This document shows, in pieces, positions 25,621-35,275 of a DNA stretch of 64,000 nt. Where the stretch lies: positions 1,364,001 through 1,428,000 of the forward strand of contig OZ007032.1 in NCBI GenBank assembly GCA_963931615.1, written 5' to 3'. Numbering within the stretch: position 1 is the first letter of the stretch; each line of letters opens with the position of its first letter. This DNA comes from Coprenecus sp902388455 (lineage in GTDB: Bacteria; Bacteroidota; Bacteroidia; Bacteroidales; UBA932). Made by a program: the position numbers and the translations under genes. The notes beneath the pieces are model-generated. The model was not told the DNA's origin, made no database searches, and saw only the letters and a program-made list of their open reading frames with translations.

Positions 25621-26776
25621 TTCGTATCAAATTCGAAATTTGCCGTTTATCGTAATCTAGAGATAGAAATTTAGATGCATATTCAGCTATTTCATAGTGG
25701 TTCGTGTGTTTTATAAAATCAGGTAATTCATTAATACTCCGTTCTTCGATATTGAAAACGTATTTTAAATTATTATTTAACCACAGCTTCGCAACTGACA
25801 TTGAAATTATTGATAGACCACAGGCCATATATTCAGATAATTTTGTGGGAGAGGCGACTGCATTCATAATGACATTGTCTCGTAGTAAAAATGCAATATC
25901 AGCTGCATTTAAATATTTGCAAACATCTTTGTTTGAAACAGATTTAATAATAATTCTATCGTTAATGTTCGAAAATTTTTCATTTATAAGATGGTTGAGA
26001 TAATCTATTTGTAGTGTGAGAATTAAAAAATAACAATGTTTATGTTCTTTGTAAAATAATTCAAAAAAAGCTAGACTTTCTTCTATTTTTTGCCATTTGT
26101 GCATTCCTCCAGAGTATACGAACAATATATCGCTGTCATTAACACCAATTTCTTTCCTTACAGTATCCCTGAGATTAGGAGCATAGTAAAACAAATTAAT
26201 ATCGGCGGCGCATCTATAGATATAGATATTATTATTTATTAAGTTATATTTTTGTATTAGATACCTTTTCATTTCATCAGACTGGCAGATTACGTATGAT
26301 GATTTTTCTAGTCCCAACTTTTCCAAAGAATCATAATAGAGAGCTAATTTGTGGTTGCAGTGTATATTGTTATATTCGTACTCTTCCTTAAGAGCACCAT
26401 GTATATCTATTATTTTAATTGTATGTTTTGGAATAAATAATAATGATCTGTAGCTTATAGAAAATTCGCTAATAATATATTGCGGTTTATAGAAAATATA
26501 TAGTATTAATAATATAAATGATGTCCAAATATTATCTATTTTAAGAGCAAATACATTACTGTTAGATAATGGAATGCGTGGTATATAATATTTTTTTTTA
26601 ATGTTATCGTTTAATTTAAATTTATATTTTTTTCTTTTGAGAAATAACACAGTGGATATAAAAGCAATTTCTATAACATCATCAGAAAGAGTATGAGCTA
26701 AATCATTGTTGATGTTCTGGATTCTCCTAATTTCTCCGGAATTTTTAGAGAATGTATAGTGTACGTGAAAAATCAT
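25592..26776 (-). CDS. Divergent GT4-like glycosyltransferase
   Basis: A 394-residue GT-B-like protein; the C-terminal half has ILFVYSGGMHKWQKIEESLA, DIAFLLRDNVIMNAVASPTK and SEYMACGLSIIS, which mark a donor site although the second Glu is replaced by a shifted pattern. N-terminal HVHYTFSKNSGEIRRIQ resembles acceptor-binding loops. Among the most AT-rich genes of the cassette. Donor unknown. Confidence 0.72.
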   Translation of the reverse strand: MIFHVHYTFSKNSGEIRRIQNINNDLAHTLSDDVIEIAFISTVLFLKRKKYKFKLNDNIKKKYYIPRIPLSNSNVFALKIDNIWTSFILLILYIFYKPQYIISEFSISYRSLLFIPKHTIKIIDIHGALKEEYEYNNIHCNHKLALYYDSLEKLGLEKSSYVICQSDEMKRYLIQKYNLINNNIYIYRCAADINLFYYAPNLRDTVRKEIGVNDSDILFVYSGGMHKWQKIEESLAFFELFYKEHKHCYFLILTLQIDYLNHLINEKFSNINDRIIIKSVSNKDVCKYLNAADIAFLLRDNVIMNAVASPTKLSEYMACGLSIISMSVAKLWLNNNLKYVFNIEERSINELPDFIKHTNHYEIAEYASKFLSLDYDKRQISNLIRNAKSKQHIN

Positions 26777-27960
26777 ATTGATTCAAGAATTTGATTCATC
26801 ATATTATGGTATGATGAGAGGTAAGTATTTACAAATTTTTGAGCATTATCGATATTGAAATTTAAAATGGAGTTAAACACATTTTGTGGTGTAGGAATTG
26901 ATGAGCTCTTGATATTATGATAATTGCATAAGCAATCGGAACGTTCTAGCAAATCATATATTTTGCTAGATTCTAGTTGTTTATCTCCCTTTTTAAATGC
27001 GTAATGATCAAATATGAAGAAAGGAACCAAATTATGAAATGCAACAATAAGTGGATGCATTCTTTGTCCAATATACCCATTCGAGAATCGTATGATATTG
27101 TACCAGTCAATAGGTGATAACGGAGTGTTGATTGTATAATCACATTTTATATCTTGACACCCTTCAGGCATTGCTAGATTAACAGATGAGAACCCATGTT
27201 GATGAATGATGTCGTTTAAGTTTTCCATCCAATCATTTGTTATTATCTTATTACAAAAACTAATAACAATGTACTTATCTGGAAGATTGAATTTATTTAC
27301 AATGTCCGTTTTATTTATATGATTTTTAACATTGGAATTGAACGCAAATACTGGATCAGGTGTTATGTCGTACGATGTCCCAGTGAGCGAATAAAGAACA
27401 TTTTTAGTCCATCTGTCTCGTACGGTTATTTTATTAAATCTATGGATTGCTTTAAGTAAATTTTTTTTCTCAATAGGTAAACATTTGTCTATGTCTAGGT
27501 ATTGGGCGGAGGCAGACATTGCAAATACTTTAATATTGTCTGTTTTATGTTTAAAGTCAGCCCAAAAGGGATTTGGATAGGAATGGTCCGAGGAAACTTT
27601 TGTGATTCCCAAAAGGGTTTTTCTACTGGGATGAACTCTTTTGTAGAAAGGAATATAACTAAAAACAGCGTCACTTCCAATAATGACTGCATCTAGATGC
27701 AGTGACAAGATGATGTCTCTAACCTGTGTTGAATTTAAACAACGTTCTGTGGTGGGAAGATATTGTTTTATAAAATTAGTGTGTTCTTTAATCTGTTCCC
27801 TAGGAATTATTTTTTTGTAGTATTGTTCTAAATCTGTTGGATACCAATTTATGACATGTGTTTCTACGCCTCTGTTCTTCAAGTATGAGACAGTTGATAA
27901 TGTTTGAAGATTTGCACCGAAATTGCATGCAGCATGATATGTCAATATACCTAGTTTCAT
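26773..27960 (-). CDS. Polysaccharide pyruvyl transferase family protein
   Basis: A 395-residue protein beginning MKLGILTYHAACNFGANLQT, with IIGSDAVFSY, ITVRDRWTKNVL and SNGYIGQRMHPLIVAFHNLV, the motifs of the PF04230 family (WcaK/CsaB-like). Members add pyruvate ketals to sugars of surface polymers; some act otherwise. It overlaps the next transferase gene by four bases. The 100 bp upstream (27961-28060) hold no gene. Confidence 0.82.
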   Translation of the reverse strand: MKLGILTYHAACNFGANLQTLSTVSYLKNRGVETHVINWYPTDLEQYYKKIIPREQIKEHTNFIKQYLPTTERCLNSTQVRDIILSLHLDAVIIGSDAVFSYIPFYKRVHPSRKTLLGITKVSSDHSYPNPFWADFKHKTDNIKVFAMSASAQYLDIDKCLPIEKKNLLKAIHRFNKITVRDRWTKNVLYSLTGTSYDITPDPVFAFNSNVKNHINKTDIVNKFNLPDKYIVISFCNKIITNDWMENLNDIIHQHGFSSVNLAMPEGCQDIKCDYTINTPLSPIDWYNIIRFSNGYIGQRMHPLIVAFHNLVPFFIFDHYAFKKGDKQLESSKIYDLLERSDCLCNYHNIKSSSIPTPQNVFNSILNFNIDNAQKFVNTYLSSYHNMMNQILESI

Positions 27961-28060
27961 AATAGTCTATTGTTATATATATCATATGATAAATTGGATA
28001 ATAAAAATGTGCAGTTTTGTTGTGATTAATGATAATTATCTTTCTCAGGATTAATATTAT

Positions 28061-28615
28061 TTATACCCATTTGTTTTGTATAAATTGTTTTGAAGTGTTA
28101 TAATTAATAACATGGGCCGGGCATCCAACTACTGTTGCATTGTCTGGGACGTCGTTTACAACAACTGCTCCTGCGCCAATTGTAGTATTGTTGCCAATAT
28201 TAACATCTTCAACGATGCAAACATGAGGACCAATATATACATTATCACTAATTATCGCAGGCGTTTTTTTTGTAGTACCAATGGATAAAAACTGGCTTAT
28301 ATTAACATTATTTCCAATAATAGTTCCACAATTTATGACTATTCCAATTCCATGACCTATGTAAAAGCCATATCCGATTTTAGTTCCTGCTGGAATTTGT
28401 ATTCCATATTTTCTTGAAAGATGCCAATGCTTATATCTGGCGAAATAAAAAAACGGATTCCTAAAAGATGCTAATCTGAGCCAGAAACTATACGTAAAAC
28501 AGTGATTTTTAGCGACTAATGCTGTTAATATTATTTCGCAATTCCATCTTTTTTTAAATCCATAATATCTGGTATAATCACTTAGGATGTATTTATAAAT
28601 ATCTTTCAATTTCAT
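28061..28615 (-). CDS. Serine-acetyltransferase-like hexapeptide O-acetyltransferase
   Basis: A 184-residue protein with helical N-terminus (about 1-75) and left-handed beta-helix (about 80-165, IGYGFYIGHGIGIVINCGTI and VYIGPHVCIVEDVNIGNNTT). It resembles CysE but is too short for it and lies in a capsule operon, so it probably acetylates a sugar. The ATG at 28615 is preferred; one nine codons earlier is possible. It is the right-most gene of the AT-rich cassette. Confidence 0.72.
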   Translation of the reverse strand: MKLKDIYKYILSDYTRYYGFKKRWNCEIILTALVAKNHCFTYSFWLRLASFRNPFFYFARYKHWHLSRKYGIQIPAGTKIGYGFYIGHGIGIVINCGTIIGNNVNISQFLSIGTTKKTPAIISDNVYIGPHVCIVEDVNIGNNTTIGAGAVVVNDVPDNATVVGCPAHVINYNTSKQFIQNKWV

Positions 28616-28648
28616 GGATACTAATGTAAATGATGGAAGCATTGTATT

Positions 28649-29857
28649 TTAATTCTTGCGGTAGATGCCGCAGAAGTCGAGGATGATCTTGTCGTCGCGC
28701 CAAGGCAGGGTCTTGAAGGGGTCGTGGGCAACGAGCATCACTACGATGTCGGCGCGGTCGTAGGCTTCCCTGTAGTCGGTGAGCTTGAAGACGTTGTGCG
28801 AGGTAATGTTGGGCTCTACGACCATGATGTCGGCGTTGTTGCAGCTCTGCATGACCTTGGTGATGATGTATTTGGCAGGGGACTCACGCAGGTCGTCGAT
28901 GTTGGGCTTGAAGGCCAGGCCCATCATGGCCACTTTGGGCTTGCGGTGGTGGTCCAGTTCGAACTGGAGCATGGTCCGCTGCACTTTCTCGGCGCACCAG
29001 AAGGACTTGTAGTTGTTAATCTCACGGGCGCTGGCGATGAGTTTCGACTCTGCCGGGAAATCGGCGGTGATGAAGTAAGGGTCCACGGCTATGCAGTGAC
29101 CTCCTACACCGCATCCGGGCCAGAGGATGTTGACGCGGGGATGCTTGTTGGCCAGAGTGATGAGTTCCCAGACGTTGATACCGGCTTTCTCGCAGATGAT
29201 GGACAGTTCGTTGGCGAATGCTATCTGCACGTCGCGCGAGGAGTTCTCGGTGAGCTTGCACATCTCGGCTGTCTTGGCGTTGGTGCGGTGCAGGGTGCCC
29301 TGTACGAACTGTGAGTAGAATGCGATGGCCTTGTCGGTCGATGCCTCGTCGATGCCGCCGATGACACGGTCGTTGTGTACGAGCTCGTAGATGACGTTGC
29401 CGGGAAGCACACGCTCGGGGCAGTAGGCTATGTATATCTTCCCTTCGAGTTCGGGACGCTCGCTGAAGATGAGCCGGGCCATCTGCTCAGTGGTGCCTAC
29501 GGGTGACGTGGATTCGATGACATAGAGGTCGCCTTCCTTGAGGCAGGGGATGACGGCGCGTGTGGCTGCCTCCACATACGATGTGTCGGGCTCATGGTCT
29601 CCCTTGAACGGGGTAGGGACGACCATGAAGTATGCGTCGCATATTTCGGGTTTCCCTACGGCTTTCAGTGCTCCCGAGGCTATCACTTCCTGCAGCATGG
29701 ACTCAAGGCCCGGCTCGATGATGTGGAGCTTGCCGGCGTTGGTCTTGGCTACGACATCCGGATTGACATCCACTCCTGTTACTTGTACTCCGTGTTTGGC
29801 AGCGATGATGGCTGTCGGAAGGCCTATGTATCCGAGGCCCATAAAGCATGCTTTCAT
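28649..29857 (-). CDS. wecC: UDP-N-acetyl-mannosaminuronate dehydrogenase
   Basis: A 402-residue enzyme of the UDP-sugar 6-dehydrogenase family. Rossmann motif GLGYIGLPTA (about 7-16), catalytic Cys in WPGCGVGGHCIAVDPYF (about 255), and MGLAFKPNIDDLRESPA in the C-terminal domain. WecC oxidises UDP-ManNAc to UDP-ManNAcA with NAD+; close relatives (WbpA) use UDP-GlcNAc, which would feed the WbpB/E/D route. Base composition jumps back to GC-rich exactly here, marking the right edge of the exchangeable cassette. Confidence 0.85.
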   Translation of the reverse strand: MKACFMGLGYIGLPTAIIAAKHGVQVTGVDVNPDVVAKTNAGKLHIIEPGLESMLQEVIASGALKAVGKPEICDAYFMVVPTPFKGDHEPDTSYVEAATRAVIPCLKEGDLYVIESTSPVGTTEQMARLIFSERPELEGKIYIAYCPERVLPGNVIYELVHNDRVIGGIDEASTDKAIAFYSQFVQGTLHRTNAKTAEMCKLTENSSRDVQIAFANELSIICEKAGINVWELITLANKHPRVNILWPGCGVGGHCIAVDPYFITADFPAESKLIASAREINNYKSFWCAEKVQRTMLQFELDHHRKPKVAMMGLAFKPNIDDLRESPAKYIITKVMQSCNNADIMVVEPNITSHNVFKLTDYREAYDRADIVVMLVAHDPFKTLPWRDDKIILDFCGIYRKN

Positions 29858-29869
29858 ATATTGTAATCT

Positions 29870-30589
29870 TTAGATTTTCAAAAAATTTCCACTGGTAAGC
29901 ATACGGCACGTAATGCGGTCCGCACATGGGGTGTCGAGCAGATGTCCGAGCTGTCCGGTACGGTGCAAATCCGTGCCGGTAATATCGTAATATCCGTTAC
30001 GCAGCAGACGCACGGCTTTTTTAGCCGCCTGACTGCCGTACATTCCGGCCAGAGAGCCCAGATTGAGCTGGAACTTGACCCCTGAATCACTCAGCAGCGA
30101 GTAATCCTGCATGCCCATGTAGACATACCTTTCGGGATGGGCCAGGACAGGATAGTAGCCGCGTGACTTGATGCCGGTGAGGATGGCCAGCATATTTGCC
30201 GGTGGATTGAAACAGGAGGTCTCCACGAGCAGATGCCGCCCTTCCTGGCCTATGGGCAGAAGGTCATCGCGGTCCAACCTGTCCTCGAAGAGGGTGTCCA
30301 GCATATATTCGGCGGCCAGGCGCAGGATGACCCTTCCGCGGTAGGCCTTACGGAGCTCGTCGAACCTCTGCTGCAGTCCGTCAGTGGTGTTGGGTATGTC
30401 CTCCATGACGTGGGGCGTCAGCCATACCTCCCTGATGCCGGCCTCCTGGTACATGTCCAGAACGGCCAGACTGTCCTCCAGGGACTTGAAGCCGTCATCG
30501 ACACCGGGCAGGATGTGACTGTGCCAGTCGGTCATGCCTTCGAATATCCCTGCTTCCTGGAGTGTCTTTTTTCTGCAGAATGGAAACAT
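29870..30589 (-). CDS. PHP-family protein-tyrosine phosphatase (CpsB/YwqE-like)
   Basis: A 239-residue cytosolic PHP-domain protein. Metal ligands are in DWHSHILPGVDDG (about 21-33), WLTPHVM, AEYMLD, LAHPER and GTDLHR. Members remove phosphate from the tyrosine-rich tail of Wzc-type kinases and so set polymer length and export. The gene follows directly on the Wzc gene with a 6-bp gap. Confidence 0.87.
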   Translation of the reverse strand: MFPFCRKKTLQEAGIFEGMTDWHSHILPGVDDGFKSLEDSLAVLDMYQEAGIREVWLTPHVMEDIPNTTDGLQQRFDELRKAYRGRVILRLAAEYMLDTLFEDRLDRDDLLPIGQEGRHLLVETSCFNPPANMLAILTGIKSRGYYPVLAHPERYVYMGMQDYSLLSDSGVKFQLNLGSLAGMYGSQAAKKAVRLLRNGYYDITGTDLHRTGQLGHLLDTPCADRITCRMLTSGNFLKI

Positions 30590-30595
30590 CCGGAA

Positions 30596-33013
30596 CTATT
30601 TCTCGCTGTAGTAGCTGTGCGAATGATAACTGTAGCCGTAATGATAGCCGTAGCGGTATCCATAGCGGTACCCATAACGGCCGCTGCTGTTTTCCGTACC
30701 GTTGAGCACCAGGCACATACCGGGATATCTGTTGTCTGTATATATGGCCTCCAGTTCCTTGAGCATGCCTCTTTCCAACAGTCCCGCGCGGGTGATGAAT
30801 ATGGTACGGTCCACCAATTTTCCGATAATCTGGGTGTCCGCCACTATGTTGATGGGAGGACAGTCGATGAAGATATAATCGTAGTTCTCCCTGAAGCGGT
30901 CCAGCAGGCCAGGCAGTCTCTCGTCCATCAGCAGCTCGGTGGGATTGGGTGGAATAGTGCCCACGGGCAGCAGGCTCAGGAACGGGTCGTCCCCTATGGG
31001 AACGATGCAGCCGTCCACGTCCCTGATCCTGCCTCCTAGCCAGTCGCTCAGGCCGATCTTGGGAGAGCCGGCCATCGCAGAGGCGGAACCGTGGCGCAGG
31101 TCCCCATCGATAACGAGCACCCTGCGCTTCTTGATGGCCAGGGTCTTGGCCAGGTTAACAGTGATGAATGTCTTTCCGCTGCCGGGGTTGAACGATGTGG
31201 TCATCAGGATATCCTTCCTGCGGTCATTGCCGGTCACGAACTCCAGGTTGGTGCGCAGGACCCTGAAAGCCTCGTTGATAATGTTCCGGCTGCCCTCCTT
31301 GACCACTATTCCGACATCCTCGTCTTTTCTGTGGAGATGAGGAACGGCGAGCAGTTTCTTTTTCTTAGTGGAATAGAGCGGAAGCTCTCCTATAAAGGGT
31401 ACAGTGAGCTTCTCTATATCCTTCCTCCCCCTCACCCTCGTATTGGTAGTCTCCATTATAAAGAAAGTACCCATCGGGATGAGCAGGCCGATGACCAGTG
31501 CTATCAGCATGACCTTCGCCGTCACCGGTGTGGTAGGAGTCATCTTTCCAGTAGGAGGGGTGATAAGCCTTGTATTGTATGCGGTGAACGCCTGGGAAAG
31601 CTCGTTCTCCTCGCGCTTCTGCAGCAGGAAGAGGTATAGGGCCTCCTTGACTTTCTGCTGACGCTCGACTGACAGGAGATATTTCGCCTGATCCGGCGTG
31701 GCGGTCATCCGGTCCGTAACTTTCTGTTCCTGTCCCTGAAGAGCTGTGAGCTGGGTGTTGAGCATCACTATGTGGTTGTCCAGGGAGGTGATGATGGCAC
31801 TGCGCATGGACACCAGGGACTGGTCCATGTCCACGACGAGGGGATTGGAGGTGGAGCTGTTGGCCACGAGGTTGTTGCGCTGCAGCAGCACCGTATTGTA
31901 CTCCGATATCTGGCTCTCGATGCTGCCGCTCTCGATACCTGTGCCCGCCGGCAGGAGCTGGAAACGGTTGGCGTCGCTGGTCAGATAGTCGCGGATGTAG
32001 CGGGTCATGTACAGGCGGTTGTTGAGTGCGATCATCTCGGCGCTGGTCTGACTGCTCTGCTCCATGTACATGGCGGATGCGCTCTGCAGGTCTGAGATCA
32101 GGTTCTCGCTCTTGTAGGAGGAGATGTCCTCGTCCACTATGCCCAGCTCGCGCTCTATCACAGCCAGACGCTCATCTATGAATATGGATGTGCTCACGGC
32201 TATCTGGTTCTTGTCCTTGATCCAGTTCTCATTGTAGACGGATATCAGGGTATTGAGCACATCGCTTGCCCTCTCTATGGACACATCCTCATACGAGAGA
32301 TTGATGACAGTGGCCTCTTTGTTGGCGAGGGTGACGCTCAGCCTCGAAGAATAGGCGCTGGTCGCTCCATACACACTGCTCCTGGAGACATACAGTTCCT
32401 CATCATAGTCCGGAACGAAGAACGGAGTAGCAGTCACCAGGACCTTTCCGAGAGGAGTTCTCAGCGTATCCCCTATCCTGCCGGTCACGGACTGCCTGTC
32501 CCCGCGTTTCTCGTCCTTGAGCCTGAAATCTTCCAGTCTGACGGAGTCCTGTCCCAGAATATTGACCGTAAGCCTTGCCGGCACATTGTCCGGCAAATCG
32601 GCGAACATGACCGTCACCGGCAGCGATGTCCCGTAGACCGTCTCCCGGTGCAGGGGACCGTCTATAGAGTAGCTGACATCCAGGCTGAGCCTTCTGACCA
32701 CCTCCTGCATCGTGGCGGGTGAGCTGAGGGCTATGATTTCATTGTTCACGTTGGTGTTGCTCTGGAACAGCCCGAGATCCGCGAAATTCATCTCGGACGC
32801 GATGGATTTCCCCTGTGTGTCCTCCTCGATGAGCAGGGCGGCCGAGCGTGTATAGACCGACGGAGTCTTGAGAAGATAGATTGCTGCCGCTCCGAGGCAT
32901 ACCGCCAGCGAGAGGACGAACCATTTCCATTTAGAAATATAGATCAGTATAAGATCCTTGAGAAGCAGGGGGTCTTCCTGCTGCCGGGTACTGTTGAGTC
33001 TGTTGTCTGCCAT
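30596..33013 (-). CDS. wzc: Wzc-like polysaccharide co-polymerase and tyrosine autokinase
   Basis: An 805-residue inner membrane protein: Wzz domain with membrane spans near 33-50 and 510-530, a periplasmic coiled-coil part, and a cytosolic BY-kinase domain (about 590-780). The kinase shows Walker A NPGSGKTFITV, Walker A' VLVIDGDLRHG and Walker B YIFIDCPP. The last 28 residues carry 11 tyrosines, mostly as YG/YR/YH repeats. Cycles of phosphorylation and dephosphorylation of such tails control assembly. It is between wza and the PHP phosphatase gene, the usual order. Confidence 0.9.
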   Translation of the reverse strand: MADNRLNSTRQQEDPLLLKDLILIYISKWKWFVLSLAVCLGAAAIYLLKTPSVYTRSAALLIEEDTQGKSIASEMNFADLGLFQSNTNVNNEIIALSSPATMQEVVRRLSLDVSYSIDGPLHRETVYGTSLPVTVMFADLPDNVPARLTVNILGQDSVRLEDFRLKDEKRGDRQSVTGRIGDTLRTPLGKVLVTATPFFVPDYDEELYVSRSSVYGATSAYSSRLSVTLANKEATVINLSYEDVSIERASDVLNTLISVYNENWIKDKNQIAVSTSIFIDERLAVIERELGIVDEDISSYKSENLISDLQSASAMYMEQSSQTSAEMIALNNRLYMTRYIRDYLTSDANRFQLLPAGTGIESGSIESQISEYNTVLLQRNNLVANSSTSNPLVVDMDQSLVSMRSAIITSLDNHIVMLNTQLTALQGQEQKVTDRMTATPDQAKYLLSVERQQKVKEALYLFLLQKREENELSQAFTAYNTRLITPPTGKMTPTTPVTAKVMLIALVIGLLIPMGTFFIMETTNTRVRGRKDIEKLTVPFIGELPLYSTKKKKLLAVPHLHRKDEDVGIVVKEGSRNIINEAFRVLRTNLEFVTGNDRRKDILMTTSFNPGSGKTFITVNLAKTLAIKKRRVLVIDGDLRHGSASAMAGSPKIGLSDWLGGRIRDVDGCIVPIGDDPFLSLLPVGTIPPNPTELLMDERLPGLLDRFRENYDYIFIDCPPINIVADTQIIGKLVDRTIFITRAGLLERGMLKELEAIYTDNRYPGMCLVLNGTENSSGRYGYRYGYRYGYHYGYSYHSHSYYSEK

Positions 33014-33030
33014 GAATTTGAATTTACTGT

Positions 33031-33843
33031 CTAATTGAAAATGAGCACTCCGAGGGATACGAGAAGTGAAGCCACCGATACCCAGAAGGACGAGGACAGG
33101 AAGCTGTTTCCGTTGACAGTCGCCTGGTTTGCCCTCATCTTGTTGGGCTCGACATATATGAAATCGTTCTGCTGCAGATAGAATACCGGAGATGAGAGGA
33201 CATCCCTTGCGGAAGTCAGGTTCAGCTCGTATATTTTCTGCTCTCCGTCCACCTGTCTCATCACCGTCACATGCTCCCTCAGGCCATAGATGGTAAGGTC
33301 GCCGGCCATACTGAGGGCATCGAAGATGGTTATCTGGTCCTTGTCGATGTTGTACCGTCCGGGTTTGTTGACCTCGCCCATCACGGAGATGGTCAGGTTC
33401 ATGAACTCCACCGTCACGACCGGATCCTTTATCAGATTATTGGAAATAAGCTCCTGCTTGACATACTCTGCGGCCTCTTCTCTGGTCATCCCGGCGAGGT
33501 GGATCTTGCCTATGACGGGGAAGTCCACATCACCGTTCATGTCCAATGTATATCCGGCCAGCGTATTGTTGTTGGTCGCTATAGGGACATTGCCTCCGAT
33601 ATATCTCTGAATGACCGGCAGATTGAACAAGGTCATGAGCTGCGGGTCGCGGCTGTTCACGAGGATGGATATCTTGTCCTGAGGGCGGAGTCTTATGGTT
33701 GCCGGCTCGGGCATGATGGCCAGCGTGCTGTCCGAGACGATGTCCTGGAAGTACGGCACCTGCTTGGCGACCGAGCACGAGGCGAGCATGACTGTGGATG
33801 CAAGCAGATAGAGAATGGATTTCAGCATGGGTCGAAGTGTCAT
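33031..33843 (-). CDS. wza: Wza-like polysaccharide export lipoprotein
   Basis: A 270-residue lipoprotein with lipobox LASC (Cys at residue 23), a polysaccharide-export domain (RLRPQDKISILV, GYTLDMNGDVDFPVIGKIHL), SLBB-like region (VMGEVNKPGRYNI) and a hydrophobic C-terminus. It forms the outer membrane export channel with Wzc. The ATG at 33843 overlaps the wecA stop as ATGA, which supports it over an upstream in-frame start. Confidence 0.87.
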   Translation of the reverse strand: MTLRPMLKSILYLLASTVMLASCSVAKQVPYFQDIVSDSTLAIMPEPATIRLRPQDKISILVNSRDPQLMTLFNLPVIQRYIGGNVPIATNNNTLAGYTLDMNGDVDFPVIGKIHLAGMTREEAAEYVKQELISNNLIKDPVVTVEFMNLTISVMGEVNKPGRYNIDKDQITIFDALSMAGDLTIYGLREHVTVMRQVDGEQKIYELNLTSARDVLSSPVFYLQQNDFIYVEPNKMRANQATVNGNSFLSSSFWVSVASLLVSLGVLIFN

Positions 33844-34973
33844 AACTGTTGTTCTTGTATAGCGTTTGTAGTCTGTTGTTTCTTTCGGAGGATACGGTTG
33901 ACGGTCATGATGAAGACGAGCCATATCAGCAGGTCGACTGCGACCAGCACCGTAATATTGATATAGGGAGACAGGAGGATGTTGACGATGATGAAAAATG
34001 CGGCCAGGGCAATGATTGCGGCCATCGCGGCCTTGGGCCTGAAACCGGCGGCCAGGAGCTTGTGGTGTATGTGGTTGCGGTCGGGAAGGAAAGGACTCTT
34101 ACCGTTGATCAGGCGGTGCAGGACGACTCTGACGACATCCACGAGAGGGATGAACAGGGCAGAGAAGGATATGATGAGACCCCGGTTCTCCTCCACCGGC
34201 ATGCCTTCCCTTACCATACTGAGACGAATGACAAGATAGCTGACGATAAAACCGAGGGTCAGGCTGCCGGTATCCCCCATGAAGAGCCGATGGTGGCGGC
34301 GGGTATATCCGAAGACATTGTACACCCAGAAAGGTATCAGCACGCCCAAGGTCGTCAGGGCAAGCAGGGCACAGGTAAAATATCCCCGGATAATGAAGGC
34401 CGCTCCCATAACCGCAAGGGCAATACTGCACAGCCCGGAGGCCAGTCCGTCGATACCGTCAATGAGGTTGATGGCGTTGGTGATATAGATGATGATGAAA
34501 ACGGTAAGAGGTACTCCGGCCCAGGCGGGAATCTCCCAGATGCCGAAAAACCCTCCCAAAGAATTGATCCACGTACCGGAGGTGACAAGGAGCAGCGCGG
34601 ATATCAGCTGCACCAGGAACTTATAGCGGTAACTCACTCCCACAAGATCATCCATCACCCCCACAAGATACAGAAGCATGGATCCTATGGCCAGGAAAAG
34701 AAGAGAAAACGGCAATACAGGAGAGAGTGTTCCCCCGAAGTAATGGCTGATGCACAGCATTATCCCCACCATCAGGCTGAAAGAGACAGCTATGACTGGG
34801 AAGAACGATACTCCGCCCAGACGGGACACCGGCATGGTATGCACCTTACGCTTGTCGGGCATGTCGAACAGCCTTCGCTTGTAGGAAACTATCAGAATAT
34901 TCGGGATAAGCAGCATGGCCATCAGGACAGCAATGGCGAAACCAGCTGCAAGATACGGTATAAAGTCTTTCAT
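33840..34973 (-). CDS. wecA: Undecaprenyl-phosphate GlcNAc-1-phosphate transferase (WecA-like)
   Basis: A 377-residue polytopic membrane protein of the MraY/WecA family with about 11 spans. Motifs are VGVMDDLVG, NAINLIDGIDGLASG, RLFMGDTGSLTLG and the WecA-type PDRNHIHHKLL. It transfers GlcNAc-1-P from UDP-GlcNAc to undecaprenyl phosphate and so starts the repeat unit. First gene of the capsule operon, about 110 nt behind the invertible segment. Confidence 0.87.
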   Translation of the reverse strand: MKDFIPYLAAGFAIAVLMAMLLIPNILIVSYKRRLFDMPDKRKVHTMPVSRLGGVSFFPVIAVSFSLMVGIMLCISHYFGGTLSPVLPFSLLFLAIGSMLLYLVGVMDDLVGVSYRYKFLVQLISALLLVTSGTWINSLGGFFGIWEIPAWAGVPLTVFIIIYITNAINLIDGIDGLASGLCSIALAVMGAAFIIRGYFTCALLALTTLGVLIPFWVYNVFGYTRRHHRLFMGDTGSLTLGFIVSYLVIRLSMVREGMPVEENRGLIISFSALFIPLVDVVRVVLHRLINGKSPFLPDRNHIHHKLLAAGFRPKAAMAAIIALAAFFIIVNILLSPYINITVLVAVDLLIWLVFIMTVNRILRKKQQTTNAIQEQQL

Positions 34974-35081
34974 AAAGTTGCTGAGATATTATGGCTCTGG
35001 CTCCTTGAGCTTCAGATAAGATATTGAAGTTCAAGTAGGTATCTATCACGTAGCAGGAGTTTTGAGTTCTCCTCATATTGG

Positions 35082-35117
35082 TTCAAGTCGTGTCGTCTCT
35101 GTGGGAGAGACGGCATA
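35082..35117. repeat. Left 36-bp inverted repeat of the invertible capsule promoter
   Basis: Pairs with 35276-35311 in opposite orientation at 32 of 36 positions; the 22-bp centre is identical. The core itself is a dyad CGTCTCT-GTGGG-AGAGACG, the form of a recombinase site with two 7-bp arms and a 5-bp centre. It lies between the promoter and wecA. Confidence 0.85.
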
Positions 35118-35125
35118 TAACCACG

Positions 35126-35154
35126 CAAAGATAACCTAAATCTTTTATCCTCAA
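35126..35154 (-). promoter_or_regulatory. Capsule operon promoter inside the invertible segment
   Basis: On the minus strand TTG (35152-35154) is followed after 18 bp by TATCTTTG (35126-35133), directed towards wecA. It lies inside the 158 bp between the inverted repeats, so inversion would turn it away from the operon. The present orientation is therefore the ON state. The leader would be about 145 nt and would contain the left repeat as a hairpin. Confidence 0.75.
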
Positions 35155-35275
35155 TGCTAATTTTGGTCCATTTTAAAAAAATCACCATACATCGCATGAC
35201 AAAAAATATTAAAATGTTTACAAATTAACTTTTTATAAAAACGTTAAATCCCTAATAATGCCGCAAATAGCAGAC

